Assembly (NCBI RefSeq): GCF_018406645.1
Contig: NZ_AP024546.1
Coordinates: 1,488,001 to 1,552,000, forward strand
DNA from: Lysobacter helvus
GTDB taxonomy: Bacteria > Pseudomonadota > Gammaproteobacteria > Xanthomonadales > Xanthomonadaceae
Direction: 5' to 3'
Length of the DNA: 64,000 nucleotides
The translations under genes and the position numbers were made by a program. How positions within the stretch are numbered: the first letter of the stretch is position 1; every line of letters begins with the position of its first letter. Positions 17,952 to 26,865 of this stretch are shown piece after piece. The notes under the pieces were generated by a model that made no database searches, had not been told where the DNA came from, and was given only the letters and a program-made list of their open reading frames with translations.

Positions 17952-19169
17952 CGCGCGCGCCGCACCGATCGCGCGGATCCGCGCCTGCGCCAGCGCTTCA
18001 CCGAGCGCCGGGCCTTCGAGGCCTTCGCGCATCACGTCCGCAGACTTCACCTGCAGGGTGGCGTCGAGCAAACGCAGCAGCTCGGCGCCCTGCGGATAGG
18101 CCTCGTCCTGCAATCCCGCGCGGCCGCGCTTGTCCGCTTCGCACACGAGTGCCAGCTGCGCGATGCGCGCCGGCTGGCGGAAGGCATCGCAGCGCGCCAG
18201 CAGTTCGTGCACCGTGCGATCGCGCAATTCGAACAGGCGATGCACGTTGAGGTGTTCGCGGCAGGCCAGCTTCGCGAGGTCGCGATGTTGCGCCGGCACC
18301 TTCATCCGCTCGCACAGCACGCGCAACGGGGCGAGGCCTGCGTGTTCGTGTCCGATGTGTTTCGGCAGCACGTCTTCGGGCGTGAGCGCCTTGCCGAGGT
18401 CATGCGCGAGCGCTGCAAAGCCCACCACTGCATCGCCGGGCGCGAGTTGCGCGGCCATGTCGCAGACGAGTTCGATGTGCACGCCCGTGTCGACTTCCGG
18501 GTGGTACTCCGCGCGCTGCGGTACGCCGTAGAGCGCATCCACTTCCGGCAACACCACCGCGAGCGCACCGCACGCACGCAACGTCCGCAGGAACGCGGCC
18601 GGCGCCGCCGAGGCCAACGCCCGCGACAACTCCTGCCACACGCGTTCCGGCACCAGGTCGGAGAGTTCGCCGCCCGCCACCATCTCGCGCATCAGCGCCA
18701 TCGTTTCCGGCGCGACTTCGAACCCGAGTGGCGCAAACCGCGCCATGAACCGCGCCGCGCGCAACACGCGCAACGGATCCTCCACGAACGCCGGTCCGAC
18801 GTGCCGCAGCACGCGTGCTTCCAGATCGCGCGCGCCACCCCACGGATCGACGAGCGTGCCGTCCGCCGCCTGCGCAATCGCGTTGATGGTGAAGTCGCGC
18901 CGCTGCAGGTCTTCGTCGAGCGTCACCGACGGATCGGCATCGACGACGAACCCACGATACCCGCGCCCGGATTTGCGCTCGGTGCGCGCGAGCGCGTATT
19001 CCTCGCCGGTCTTCGGATGCAGGAACACCGGGAAGTCGCGGCCCACCGGCTTGAACCCGCGCGAGAGCATTGCTTCCTGTGTTTCGCCCACGACCACGTA
19101 GTCGCGATCCCCGGCCGGCAGGCCGAGGAGGGCATCGCGCACGGCGCCGCCGACGAGGAAGGTTTGCAT
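17928..19169 (-). CDS. cca: CCA-adding tRNA nucleotidyltransferase with HD domain
   Basis: This 413-residue enzyme adds or repairs the 3' CCA of tRNAs. It begins [16 protein letters not shown] with catalytic D21 and D23 in GDRDYVV, followed by [11 protein letters not shown] and RRDFTINA. The C-terminal half contains an HD domain ([11 protein letters not shown]), as in the multifunctional E. coli enzyme with phosphatase and phosphodiesterase activities. The ATG at 19169 matches the family N-terminus better than one four codons upstream. Confidence 0.96.
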   Translation of the reverse strand: MQTFLVGGAVRDALLGLPAGDRDYVVVGETQEAMLSRGFKPVGRDFPVFLHPKTGEEYALARTERKSGRGYRGFVVDADPSVTLDEDLQRRDFTINAIAQAADGTLVDPWGGARDLEARVLRHVGPAFVEDPLRVLRAARFMARFAPLGFEVAPETMALMREMVAGGELSDLVPERVWQELSRALASAAPAAFLRTLRACGALAVVLPEVDALYGVPQRAEYHPEVDTGVHIELVCDMAAQLAPGDAVVGFAALAHDLGKALTPEDVLPKHIGHEHAGLAPLRVLCERMKVPAQHRDLAKLACREHLNVHRLFELRDRTVHELLARCDAFRQPARIAQLALVCEADKRGRAGLQDEAYPQGAELLRLLDATLQVKSADVMREGLEGPALGEALAQARIRAIGAARASGASVDA

Positions 19170-19212
19170 GCGCGGGATCATGCCGGTTTTCCGGCACGCC
19201 GCGGAAGCAGGC

Positions 19213-21243
19213 TCAGGACTTGGTGACGGTCGGTGCCGGGGTCGCCACCGGGCACGTGAATTTCTTCCGCGCCCCGCCGGCCTGCCCGCGCATCCGGTTG
19301 CTCACCGGTGCCGCATCGCCATTGAGGCGCCAGTCGTACAACACGCTGAAGGCCAGCACGCGCGCCACGTACTCGCGCGTTTCCTTGTAGCTGATGGTCT
19401 CGATCCAGAATTCCGGATCCATCCCTGGCCGCTGCGCCTGCCAGCGCGCCAGCGGCGCCGGCCCCGCGTTGTAGCCGGCCAGCACCATGTACGGCGGGCC
19501 GTAACGGTCGTAGAGCTGTCGCAGGTACGCGGTACCGATCGCGATGTTGGCGTCGGGGTCGTACAGCGTGGCCACGCCATTCCACGGCACGCCGATGCGG
19601 CGCGCGACCGCCAGGCCCGTCGCCGGCACCACCTGCATCAGGCCCATCGCGTTCGCGCCCGAGCGTGCGTTCGTATCGAACACGCTCTCCGCGCGGATCT
19701 CCGCGGCCACCCATGCAGGATCGAGCCCGTTCTTCGCGGCCTCGCGGCGGATCGTCGCGTCGTGGTGCAGCGGGAAGCGCAAGGTGTACAGCCGCGTTTC
19801 CTCCGGCTGCTTGCCGAGCGAAAACACCGCGCGGTCGAACCACCCGTATTGCTGGGCCACCTTCACCGCATAGCGCCGCTGCTCGTCGCTGAAACGCGAC
19901 AGCGCGTCGTCCCACTCGCGCTGCGCCCAGCCGTCGCGATCGAGCTGGTGCAGCGCCAGCGCGCGCACGAGCGCCGGATCGCGCGCGATCGTCGCTTCCA
20001 CCGGCGAATTGGCGGACAACTCGATCGGGCACAACGCGTAGGGCAGGTTGAGCTTGTCCGCGGCGAGGAAGCCGTGGAATTCCGGCTTCATCGCGGCCTG
20101 CCGGTACAGCGCAGGTGCGGCGGCCTTGTCGCCGGCGATCTCGTTCAAGCGCGCGGCGAAGTACAACCAGCGCGAATCGCTGCGCTGCTTCTCGCCCATC
20201 TTGTTGATCGCCGCCAGCGCCGCCGGCCAGTCGCTGCGCGACATCGCTTCGCGCACGCGCCATTCGTGCAGGCGCTCGTCGTACGCGGACGCCGGCACGG
20301 CGTTGAGCCGCTTCGCCGAATCCGGTTCGTACGAGGCCACCGTCCACAGCGCGGCCTGGTACAGCACGCGTGCGCGATCGGCTTCGGTGAACTGCAACGC
20401 ATCGCCGTACTTCGGCAACTGCGTGTCGACCGTCATCGGCACCGACTTCGCCAGGCGCGCGAGGCCCTGCGACGCCATCATCCGGCTGCGCGCGGTCTTC
20501 GGCCACGTGAGCGCGCGGTCGTGCACCGCATCGAAGAACGCGGCGTAATCGTTGGCCAGCGCCAGGTCGTCCGCGGGCAATCCGCGGGCGGCGTTGCGCA
20601 TCGTCGCCGGATCCCATTCCGCCGCGGCCTTGTCGATGCGTTCCCAGCGCAGCGCCGGGGGCAGGCCGCCCTTCGCCGCGAGGATCGCCATCGGTGCATC
20701 GCAGCTGGACGGCAACGGCTTGCCGTTGATGCGCCAGATCGCCTGCGCGTCGCTGACCCATTGTGCATCGGTGGTGCCGAGCGCCTGGCGTTCGTTGAGT
20801 TCGGCGCAGCGCAGGTCGACGCTCTTGTTGTCCGCATTCCACGCGGCGCGGAATGCAGGCCAGTCTTCGCGGCGCGCGGTGGACGCGAGCCACAGGTCGC
20901 GGAACGCGGCACCCACCGCCTGGCCGCGGTACTTCGCGAGGAACGCCTGCGCACGTGCATTCGGCACGAGGTCCATGCTGCGCTTGAGCTCGGCGAATTC
21001 GATCCAGCCGGCGAGGGGATGCGTGGCGAGCGAATCACGCTGCGCGCCGGTCAGCTGCCCGCGTTCGGCGGCATCGAGCGCGGCGCGTACGTCTTCGCGG
21101 CGCGGATCGCTGCGCAATTGCACGGGCGCGGGCGACACCGAGGCGGCGGGGGCCGGCGTGGGCGCGCGTTGCTGGGCGGGCACCTGCGCGGAACCACAGC
21201 AGGCGACGACGAAGAACGCTGGAATCAGGGGGCGCAGCGACAT
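19213..21243 (-). CDS. slt: Soluble lytic murein transglycosylase (Slt70-like)
   Basis: This 676-residue periplasmic enzyme cleaves peptidoglycan to 1,6-anhydromuropeptides. An N-terminal export signal is followed by about 440 residues of helical superhelix. The C-terminal lysozyme-like domain has the catalytic glutamate in [10 protein letters not shown], then [16 protein letters not shown] and [15 protein letters not shown]. The signal contains VVAC, so lipid modification at that cysteine is possible although Slt70 itself is soluble. The length agrees with the family. Confidence 0.94.
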   Translation of the reverse strand: MSLRPLIPAFFVVACCGSAQVPAQQRAPTPAPAASVSPAPVQLRSDPRREDVRAALDAAERGQLTGAQRDSLATHPLAGWIEFAELKRSMDLVPNARAQAFLAKYRGQAVGAAFRDLWLASTARREDWPAFRAAWNADNKSVDLRCAELNERQALGTTDAQWVSDAQAIWRINGKPLPSSCDAPMAILAAKGGLPPALRWERIDKAAAEWDPATMRNAARGLPADDLALANDYAAFFDAVHDRALTWPKTARSRMMASQGLARLAKSVPMTVDTQLPKYGDALQFTEADRARVLYQAALWTVASYEPDSAKRLNAVPASAYDERLHEWRVREAMSRSDWPAALAAINKMGEKQRSDSRWLYFAARLNEIAGDKAAAPALYRQAAMKPEFHGFLAADKLNLPYALCPIELSANSPVEATIARDPALVRALALHQLDRDGWAQREWDDALSRFSDEQRRYAVKVAQQYGWFDRAVFSLGKQPEETRLYTLRFPLHHDATIRREAAKNGLDPAWVAAEIRAESVFDTNARSGANAMGLMQVVPATGLAVARRIGVPWNGVATLYDPDANIAIGTAYLRQLYDRYGPPYMVLAGYNAGPAPLARWQAQRPGMDPEFWIETISYKETREYVARVLAFSVLYDWRLNGDAAPVSNRMRGQAGGARKKFTCPVATPAPTVTKS

Positions 21244-21286
21244 GCCACGGACGATAGCAGAGCCACGCTTGCTGTCGTGTTTACGG

Positions 21287-22045
21287 TCAGCGCAACGCCC
21301 GTTCGGGCACGTCGATTTCCGCCGCGAGCGCGAGATGGTCCGAGAAAGCGGCCGCGAACGCGGCCATGTTCGCCACCTGCAGGTCGCCGGTGGTGAGGAT
21401 GTGGTCGATCGCGCGCTGCGGTCGCCAGCTGGGGAACGTGGGCACGCACGACGCCGGCGGCTGCAGTTGCGTGCGCTTGTACAACTGCTGCATCTCAGGC
21501 CGGTCCGGATCGCAGTTGAAGTCGCCCATCAGGATCGCGTGCGGATGGTCGTGCAGGAGTTCGGCGATGAAGGACAGCTGCGATTCGCGTGAACTCGCAC
21601 CGAGCGACAAGTGCGCGATCGCCACCGCCAGTCCGTCGCGCCCTTCGCCGAAATGCGCCAGCAACACGCCCCGCCCGCGCACGCGGCCGGGCAGGGGGTG
21701 GTCGTGCACGTCGGTGGGTTCCAGCTTCGACAACAAGCCGTTGGCGCTGGACGCCAGCCCGCCGACGCGACGGTTGGGCTGGTGGCTCCAGTACGCGAAG
21801 CCCCCGCGTTGCGCGAGGTAGTGCGTCTGGTTGGTGAACCCCGACCGCAAGCTGCCGGGGTCGCTTTCCTGCAATCCGACGATGTCGTGCTGCCCGGCCA
21901 GGTGCGCGATCTGGTCCAGCATCCCGCGCTTGTTGCCGGCGGGCAGCACGTGCGACCAGCTGCGCGTGGCGTAATCGCTGAAGCGCCGGGTGCTCGACCC
22001 GGCCTGGATGTTCGCGCTGAGCAGCTTGAGCCGGCGTTTCGCCAT
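21287..22045 (-). CDS. Endonuclease/exonuclease/phosphatase (EEP) family protein
   Basis: This 252-residue cytoplasmic protein has the EEP-fold motifs: LLSANIQAG at the start, IVGLQE (metal-binding Glu), ILMGDFNCDPD, and the C-terminal RAIDHIL and FSDHLAL. These resemble the YafD/YbhP group of metal-dependent phosphoesterases. The ATG at 22045 is preceded by an in-frame region belonging to the next gene's 3' end, so it is the sensible start. The substrate (nucleic acid, phospholipid or another phosphodiester) cannot be decided. Confidence 0.85.
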   Translation of the reverse strand: MAKRRLKLLSANIQAGSSTRRFSDYATRSWSHVLPAGNKRGMLDQIAHLAGQHDIVGLQESDPGSLRSGFTNQTHYLAQRGGFAYWSHQPNRRVGGLASSANGLLSKLEPTDVHDHPLPGRVRGRGVLLAHFGEGRDGLAVAIAHLSLGASSRESQLSFIAELLHDHPHAILMGDFNCDPDRPEMQQLYKRTQLQPPASCVPTFPSWRPQRAIDHILTTGDLQVANMAAFAAAFSDHLALAAEIDVPERALR

Positions 22046-22056
22046 CGCGTCGGTGA

Positions 22057-22890
22057 TCAGCCCTGCGCTGCGGTGGTGGCGGGGGCGGCGGGCGCGGCGC
22101 CTGCGGCGCGTTCCTGCGCGATCAAGGCGCTGGCGATGCGCAGCATGTCCTCGAAGCTGGTGCCGGTGACCTTGTACTTGCCGTTGACGATCAGCGTGGG
22201 CGTGCTGTTGGCGTTCGTGCGCTGCATGAACTGCTTGCCGCGGTTGACCTGCGCCGCGACGGTGAAGCTGTTCATCGTGCTGAGGAATTCCTTCGGGTTG
22301 GCGCCGTACTTGCCGTAGAAGTTGGCGATGGCCTGTTCGTCCACCGGGTCGCCTTCGCCGGGCATCGTCTGCTCGACGTGGATCGCGCGGATCAGCGCGT
22401 CGTGCGAACGGTTCACCAGGCCCATCGAGTCGGCGACGTAGAACGCCTTCGCGTAGGGATTCCATTCCGGGCCGAACGGCGCGGGCACGTAGCTGAAGCG
22501 CACGTCCGCCGGCAGCTTGGCCTTCCACGCTTCGACCAGCGGATTGAACGCGGCGCACGCCGGGCAGACGTAGCCGAACACTTCGACGACTTCGATCTTG
22601 CCGTTGAGCGGCATCCACGGCTGCGGATCCTTGATCTCGACGTAGTCGCGACCGACCTGCAGGCCGTTCGGGTTGGCGGCGAGCGCCTTGTCGGCGGCGG
22701 CGTCGGCCGACGCGCTGGGCGCGGCGGCGGTGGTGCTGGCGGGCGCGGGGGTGGTGCCGGCCGGTTCGTCGGCGCTGGCCGGCGTTTCGGCGGTGGACGC
22801 CGGCGCAGGGGTGTTGGTGGCGGGCGGCGTCGGGGCGCTGCACGCGGCCAGCGCAACGAGCAGCAACGGAAGGAGGGCGCGGAGCTTCAT
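22057..22890 (-). CDS. DsbA-like thiol:disulfide lipoprotein
   Basis: This 277-residue protein has a lipobox (LLVALAAC), then a low-complexity Ala/Pro/Thr linker of about 50 residues, then a DsbA-fold domain with a CPAC active site in VFGYVCPACAAF. A cis-proline loop NSTPTLIVNG follows. The lipid anchor and linker would place the redox domain away from the membrane. It follows a second DsbA gene on the same strand, 41 bases downstream of it, and the two domains are clearly related. Confidence 0.9.
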   Translation of the reverse strand: MKLRALLPLLLVALAACSAPTPPATNTPAPASTAETPASADEPAGTTPAPASTTAAAPSASADAAADKALAANPNGLQVGRDYVEIKDPQPWMPLNGKIEVVEVFGYVCPACAAFNPLVEAWKAKLPADVRFSYVPAPFGPEWNPYAKAFYVADSMGLVNRSHDALIRAIHVEQTMPGEGDPVDEQAIANFYGKYGANPKEFLSTMNSFTVAAQVNRGKQFMQRTNANSTPTLIVNGKYKVTGTSFEDMLRIASALIAQERAAGAAPAAPATTAAQG

Positions 22891-22931
22891 GGTCGGTCCT
22901 CTGGGATTCGTGTGGAGGTCGTGCAAAAGGG

Positions 22932-23561
22932 TCAGGGCTTCGCCGACAGCAGCATGTCGACGATCCGGCGTGCATTGGCCAGCTGCGCTTCGGCGGAATT
23001 GCCCGCGACGCGATACTGCCCGTTGACGATCAGGGTGGGCGTGCCTTCGATCTTGCTGCGCAGCGAGAAATCGTGCGCGGCCTGCATGCGCACGGCGACC
23101 GCGGGGCTGGCCATCGCGGCGAGGAACTTGGTCGGGTTCACGCCGAGCGTCTGGTAGTAGCTCGCGATCTCGCCGTCGGTGGGGTTCATCGCCAGCAGGC
23201 TGTCGTTGTGGATCGCGCGGAACGTCATCGCGTGCGTGCGCGGCAACAGGTTCATCGATTCGGCCGCGAAGAACGCGCGGCCCAGCGAATCGTCCACCTC
23301 GTACGCGGCGGGCACGTAGTTGAAGCGCACGTTCTTCGGCAGCGTGGCCCTCCACGTTTCCACGGCCGGCGCGAAGTGCGCGCAGTGGATGCAGGTGTAG
23401 GCGAAGATCTCGACGACTTCGACCTGGCCCGGCTTCAACGGACGGAACGGCGCGCCGTCTTCAATGCGCTGGTAATCCACGCCTTCCACGGGCGCGTCGG
23501 CCGCGAGCGCGACGGCGGGCAACAGCAACGCGAGCAGCAACACCATCAGCGACCGAACCAT
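22932..23561 (-). CDS. dsbA: Thiol:disulfide interchange protein DsbA
   Basis: This 209-residue periplasmic oxidase introduces disulfides into exported proteins. It has a clean signal peptide ending ALAA, a CIHC active site in IFAYTCIHCAHF, and the cis-proline loop EGTPTLIVNG. The start is the ATG at 23561, since GGAAGG lies six bases upstream of it but directly touches the alternative ATG at 23567. It is separated from the upstream cytochrome gene by a strong terminator, so it has its own promoter. The lipoprotein paralogue follows it. Confidence 0.92.
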   Translation of the reverse strand: MVRSLMVLLLALLLPAVALAADAPVEGVDYQRIEDGAPFRPLKPGQVEVVEIFAYTCIHCAHFAPAVETWRATLPKNVRFNYVPAAYEVDDSLGRAFFAAESMNLLPRTHAMTFRAIHNDSLLAMNPTDGEIASYYQTLGVNPTKFLAAMASPAVAVRMQAAHDFSLRSKIEGTPTLIVNGQYRVAGNSAEAQLANARRIVDMLLSAKP

Positions 23562-23601
23562 GCCCATCCTTCCGTTGCGCGGCCCGTGACGGGACGCGGA
23601 C

Positions 23602-23632
23602 AAAAAAAAGCCGGCCTCAGTGTGGGGCCGGC
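23602..23632 (-). terminator. Rho-independent terminator of the cytochrome c4 gene
   Basis: On the minus strand a perfect 7-bp stem (GCCGGCC/GGCCGGC) with a 9-base loop is followed directly by eight T residues. It lies about 65 bases after the cytochrome c4 stop and just before dsbA. This is the clearest intrinsic terminator in the window. Confidence 0.88.
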
Positions 23633-23695
23633 GCACCGATCAAGGTTGTGAACGCTTGCTCCGACACGCAGCACGCGGCGAAGTTCCGCGTGCCG

Positions 23696-24460
23696 TCAGT
23701 CCGCCGCGACGGCTTCGTCGCCGCGCGCGTGCAGGCCCTGCAGGTAGCTGGCGAGCGACTGGATCTCTTCGTCCGTCAGCGGCTTGGCCACCGAGGCCAT
23801 CACATTGAACAGGTGCGGATCGGCCTGCGTGGTCGTGCCCGCGCGGTATTCCTCGAGGCGACGCTGCGCATACGCGCTCTGCTGGCCGGCGATGGCGGGA
23901 TACGCCGGGCCCGGGTTGCCGGCGCCGGCGGGGCCGTGGCACGCCATGCATGCCGGGATGCCGCGCGCCGCGTCGCCCTGGTGGAACAGGCGTTCGCCGA
24001 CCTGGTAGAACTTCATGCCCTTGTTCGGGCCGTCCGCGATCACGGTGTCGTCGGCCACGCCCGCACCGGCCTTCTGCGTCGCGAAGTACGCACCGAGGTC
24101 GCGCATGTCCTGCGCGCTCAGCGCATCGGCGTAGGGCTTCATCACCGCGGCCATGCCCGAGTTGCGCTCGCCGCTCTTGATGAGCGTGATCTGGTGGGCC
24201 ACGTAGCGCTCCGGCATGCCGGCCAGGCGCGGGTACTGCGGATCGGACGGGTTGCCGTCCAGGCCGTGGCAGGCCGCACAGGTGCCGGCCTTGGCGGCGC
24301 CGCGCTTCACGTCGCCCCAGGTGGCCTTGGCCTCGACCAGCGGCGCGGTCTTCGCGGCCGCATCGGCGGGCACCGGCTGCACGGTGGTCTGGGCGAAAGC
24401 CACGGCGGCGACCGCAAAAGCGGCGATGCCGGCGTAGCCGAGGACGCGTGCGTGGCGCAT
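23696..24460 (-). CDS. Di-heme cytochrome c4
   Basis: This 254-residue exported protein has a signal peptide (ending AVAFAQ) and two class I heme domains with CAACH (about residue 60) and CMACH (about residue 165). Distal methionines lie in SGMAAVMKPYA and NVMASVAKPL. This is the cytochrome c4 layout; in related bacteria c4 passes electrons to terminal oxidases such as the aa3 or cbb3 type. It diverges from engB and is terminated by a strong hairpin. Confidence 0.92.
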   Translation of the reverse strand: MRHARVLGYAGIAAFAVAAVAFAQTTVQPVPADAAAKTAPLVEAKATWGDVKRGAAKAGTCAACHGLDGNPSDPQYPRLAGMPERYVAHQITLIKSGERNSGMAAVMKPYADALSAQDMRDLGAYFATQKAGAGVADDTVIADGPNKGMKFYQVGERLFHQGDAARGIPACMACHGPAGAGNPGPAYPAIAGQQSAYAQRRLEEYRAGTTTQADPHLFNVMASVAKPLTDEEIQSLASYLQGLHARGDEAVAAD

Positions 24461-24613
24461 GCAAAGCTCCGGGAGTGCTGGGAATGCGGCGCCGGGAAAG
24501 GCCCGCAGAGGCGCGGGATTATCGTCGGCCGCGCCTGATCGGGTCAAACCGGACAACGGATGGGATTCGGATCATCAGGGGCCCCGGCGGGGCCGGCGTG
24601 CGATCCTTGCGCC

Positions 24614-25213
24614 ATGTCGAACCCCTTTGCCCGCGCCAAGTACGCCCTCTCGGCGCACAACTTCCGCCAGCTGCCGCCCGATGCCGGCGCCGAGGTGGCC
24701 TTCGCCGGCCGCTCCAACGCCGGCAAGTCCAGCTGCCTCAACGCGCTCGTGCAGCAGAACGCCCTGGCCCGCGTCTCCAAGACGCCGGGCCGCACGCAGC
24801 AGCTCGTCTTCTTCGACGTCGCACCGCAGAAGCACCTCGTCGACCTGCCCGGCTACGGCTACGCCAAGGTGCCGCAGGACCTGCAGGCGCACTGGCAGCA
24901 GTTCCTCGATGGCTACTTCTCCACGCGCGATGCGCTGCAGGGGCTGGTGGTCATCATGGACATCCGCCACCCGCTGAAGGACTACGACCGCCAGATGCTC
25001 GGCTACGCCGCCAGCCGCGGCCTGCCCGCGCACGCGGTGCTGACCAAGGCCGACAAGCTCTCGCGCGGTGCCGCGGCCAACACGCTGCAAGCGGTGCGGA
25101 TGGAGTTGCAACGCCTGTGGGCCGACACGGTGTCGGTGCAGACCTTTTCCGCCGAATCCAAGCAGGGCGTCGACGAACTGCGCAAGGTGGTTTCGTTCTG
25201 GCTGCAGATCTAG
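24614..25213 (+). CDS. engB: Ribosome biogenesis GTPase EngB (YihA/YsxC)
   Basis: This 199-residue essential-type GTPase acts in large-subunit assembly. The G motifs are in normal order: GRSNAGKSS (about residues 32-40), the TPGRTQ switch, DLPGYGYAKV, TKADK, and SAESKQG. The ATG at 24614 starts MSNPFARAKY, matching the family. The common divergent arrangement of engB with a cytochrome c4 gene is preserved. Confidence 0.96.
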   Translation: MSNPFARAKYALSAHNFRQLPPDAGAEVAFAGRSNAGKSSCLNALVQQNALARVSKTPGRTQQLVFFDVAPQKHLVDLPGYGYAKVPQDLQAHWQQFLDGYFSTRDALQGLVVIMDIRHPLKDYDRQMLGYAASRGLPAHAVLTKADKLSRGAAANTLQAVRMELQRLWADTVSVQTFSAESKQGVDELRKVVSFWLQI

Positions 25214-25351
25214 CGGCCTGCATGCCGACGGCTTCCCGTTTGCCTTGGGGCAGGGGGAAGCAACGGACCTGAACATCATCGCGTCGCTGGAACACAACCC
25301 CAGCCGCGGAACGCCAGTGTCCTGATTGCGTGACGATTCGGCCGCCTTGCC

Positions 25352-25365
25352 GGGACTATAGTCCC
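25352..25365. promoter_or_regulatory. Perfect palindrome GGGACTATAGTCCC upstream of gshA
   Basis: A 14-base perfect palindrome lies 60 bases before the gshA start, and its centre includes the -10-like hexamer TATAGT. A repressor bound here would cover a promoter. No convincing -35 at the right spacing is visible, so both the promoter and operator roles are inferred. Confidence 0.4.
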
Positions 25366-25425
25366 CGGCCAGCGACAGTCCGGGCCGTGTCCCACTCGCC
25401 GCCCCCCATCGCAACGAGTCGTCGG

Positions 25426-26802
25426 ATGTCGAGCCTCAGCAACGTCGCAGAACTTCCCATCACCGACCGGCGCGAACTGGTCGAGTACCTCGCGTCGGGC
25501 AGCAAGCCGCGCGAAGACTGGCGCATCGGCACCGAGCACGAGAAGTTCGGTTTCCGCAACGACGACTTCCGCGCGCCCACCTTCGACGGCGACCGCGGCA
25601 TCGAAGCGATGCTCAACGGCCTGGTGCGCTTCGGCTGGGTGCCGGTGCAGGAACACGGACGCACGATCGCGCTCACCCGCGACGGTGCGTCGGTCACGCT
25701 GGAACCGGCGGGCCAGTTCGAACTCTCCGGTGCCCCGCTCGAATCCGTGCACGACACGTGCCGCGAAACCAACGGCCACCTGGCGGAAGTCAAGACGGTC
25801 GGCAACGAACTCGGCCTCGGCTTCCTCGGCATGGGCTTCCAGCCGAAGTGGCGCCGCGACGAAATGCCGTGGATGCCCAAGGGCCGCTACAAGATCATGC
25901 GCGAGTACATGCCCAAGCGCGGCGACCTCGGCCTGGACATGATGACGCGCACCTGCACCGTGCAGGTCAACCTCGACTTCGCCAGCGAAGCCGACATGGT
26001 GAAGAAGTTCCGCGTGTCGCTGGCGTTGCAGCCGGTGGCCACTGCGTTGTTCGCCGATTCGCCGTTCACCGAAGGCAAGCTCAACGGCTTCATGTCGTAC
26101 CGCTCGCATATCTGGACCGACACGGATCCCGATCGCACCGGCATGCTCGACTTCGTGTTCGAGGACGGCTTCGGCTTCGAGCGCTACACCGATTACCTGC
26201 TCGACGTGCCGATGTACTTCGCCTACCGCAACGGCGAATACCTGGATGCGTCGGGCAAGTCGTTCCGCAAGTTCATGGAAGGCAAGCTCGACGTCGTGCC
26301 CGGCGGCCTGCCCACGCTGCGCGACTGGTCGGACCACATGACCACCGCGTTCCCCGAAGTGCGCCTGAAGAAATACCTGGAAATGCGCGGCGCCGATTCC
26401 GGTCCGTGGAATCGCATCTGCGCGCTGCCCGCGTTCTGGGTCGGCCTGTTGTACGACGATGCGTCGCTCGATGCGGCCTGGGACCTGGTGAAGGATTTCT
26501 CGCGCGAAGAACGCCACGCCTTGCGCGACGGCGTGCCGAAGCACGCGTTCAAGCTGCCGGCGCGCGTCGGCGGCACGCAGGCCACGCTGCGCGAGTTGTC
26601 GATCGAAGCGCTGAAGATTTCCGCCGCCGGCCTGCAGCGCCGCGCGCGTCGCAATCGCAGCGGCCACGACGAAAGCGTGTTCCTCGATCCGCTGATCGAA
26701 TCCGCCGAAGCGAACCAGACGCCGGCCGAACGCAAGATCGCGCTGTTCGAAGGCCCGTGGGCCGGCGACATCAACCGCGTCTTCGCCGAGTTCGCGTACT
26801 GA
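25426..26802 (+). CDS. gshA: Glutamate-cysteine ligase, plant-type (class 3)
   Basis: This 458-residue enzyme catalyses the first step of glutathione synthesis. It resembles the plant/alphaproteobacterial class rather than E. coli GshA, with [10 protein letters not shown] near the N-terminus, [23 protein letters not shown], and the [13 protein letters not shown] strand. That class is also found in Xanthomonadaceae. The ATG at 25426 gives a usual length. The glutathione made is used by the formaldehyde pathway genes frmA-fghA encoded 2 kb away. Confidence 0.94.
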   Translation: MSSLSNVAELPITDRRELVEYLASGSKPREDWRIGTEHEKFGFRNDDFRAPTFDGDRGIEAMLNGLVRFGWVPVQEHGRTIALTRDGASVTLEPAGQFELSGAPLESVHDTCRETNGHLAEVKTVGNELGLGFLGMGFQPKWRRDEMPWMPKGRYKIMREYMPKRGDLGLDMMTRTCTVQVNLDFASEADMVKKFRVSLALQPVATALFADSPFTEGKLNGFMSYRSHIWTDTDPDRTGMLDFVFEDGFGFERYTDYLLDVPMYFAYRNGEYLDASGKSFRKFMEGKLDVVPGGLPTLRDWSDHMTTAFPEVRLKKYLEMRGADSGPWNRICALPAFWVGLLYDDASLDAAWDLVKDFSREERHALRDGVPKHAFKLPARVGGTQATLRELSIEALKISAAGLQRRARRNRSGHDESVFLDPLIESAEANQTPAERKIALFEGPWAGDINRVFAEFAY

Positions 26803-26812
26803 ATGCCGTGCT

Positions 26813-26832
26813 CCTCCCCGCTCGCGGGGAGG
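26813..26832. repeat. CCTCCCCG/CGGGGAGG intergenic hairpin repeat
   Basis: A perfect 8-bp stem with a CTCG loop lies between convergent gshA and the TPR lipoprotein gene and is followed by CCGGGAGGGGAC. Similar CCTCCCC-type hairpins are very common between genes in high-GC proteobacteria. It may act as a bidirectional terminator or RNA-stability element. Confidence 0.55.
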
Positions 26833-26865
26833 CCGGGAGGGGACGGCCCGATCGCTGCGTAGCTG

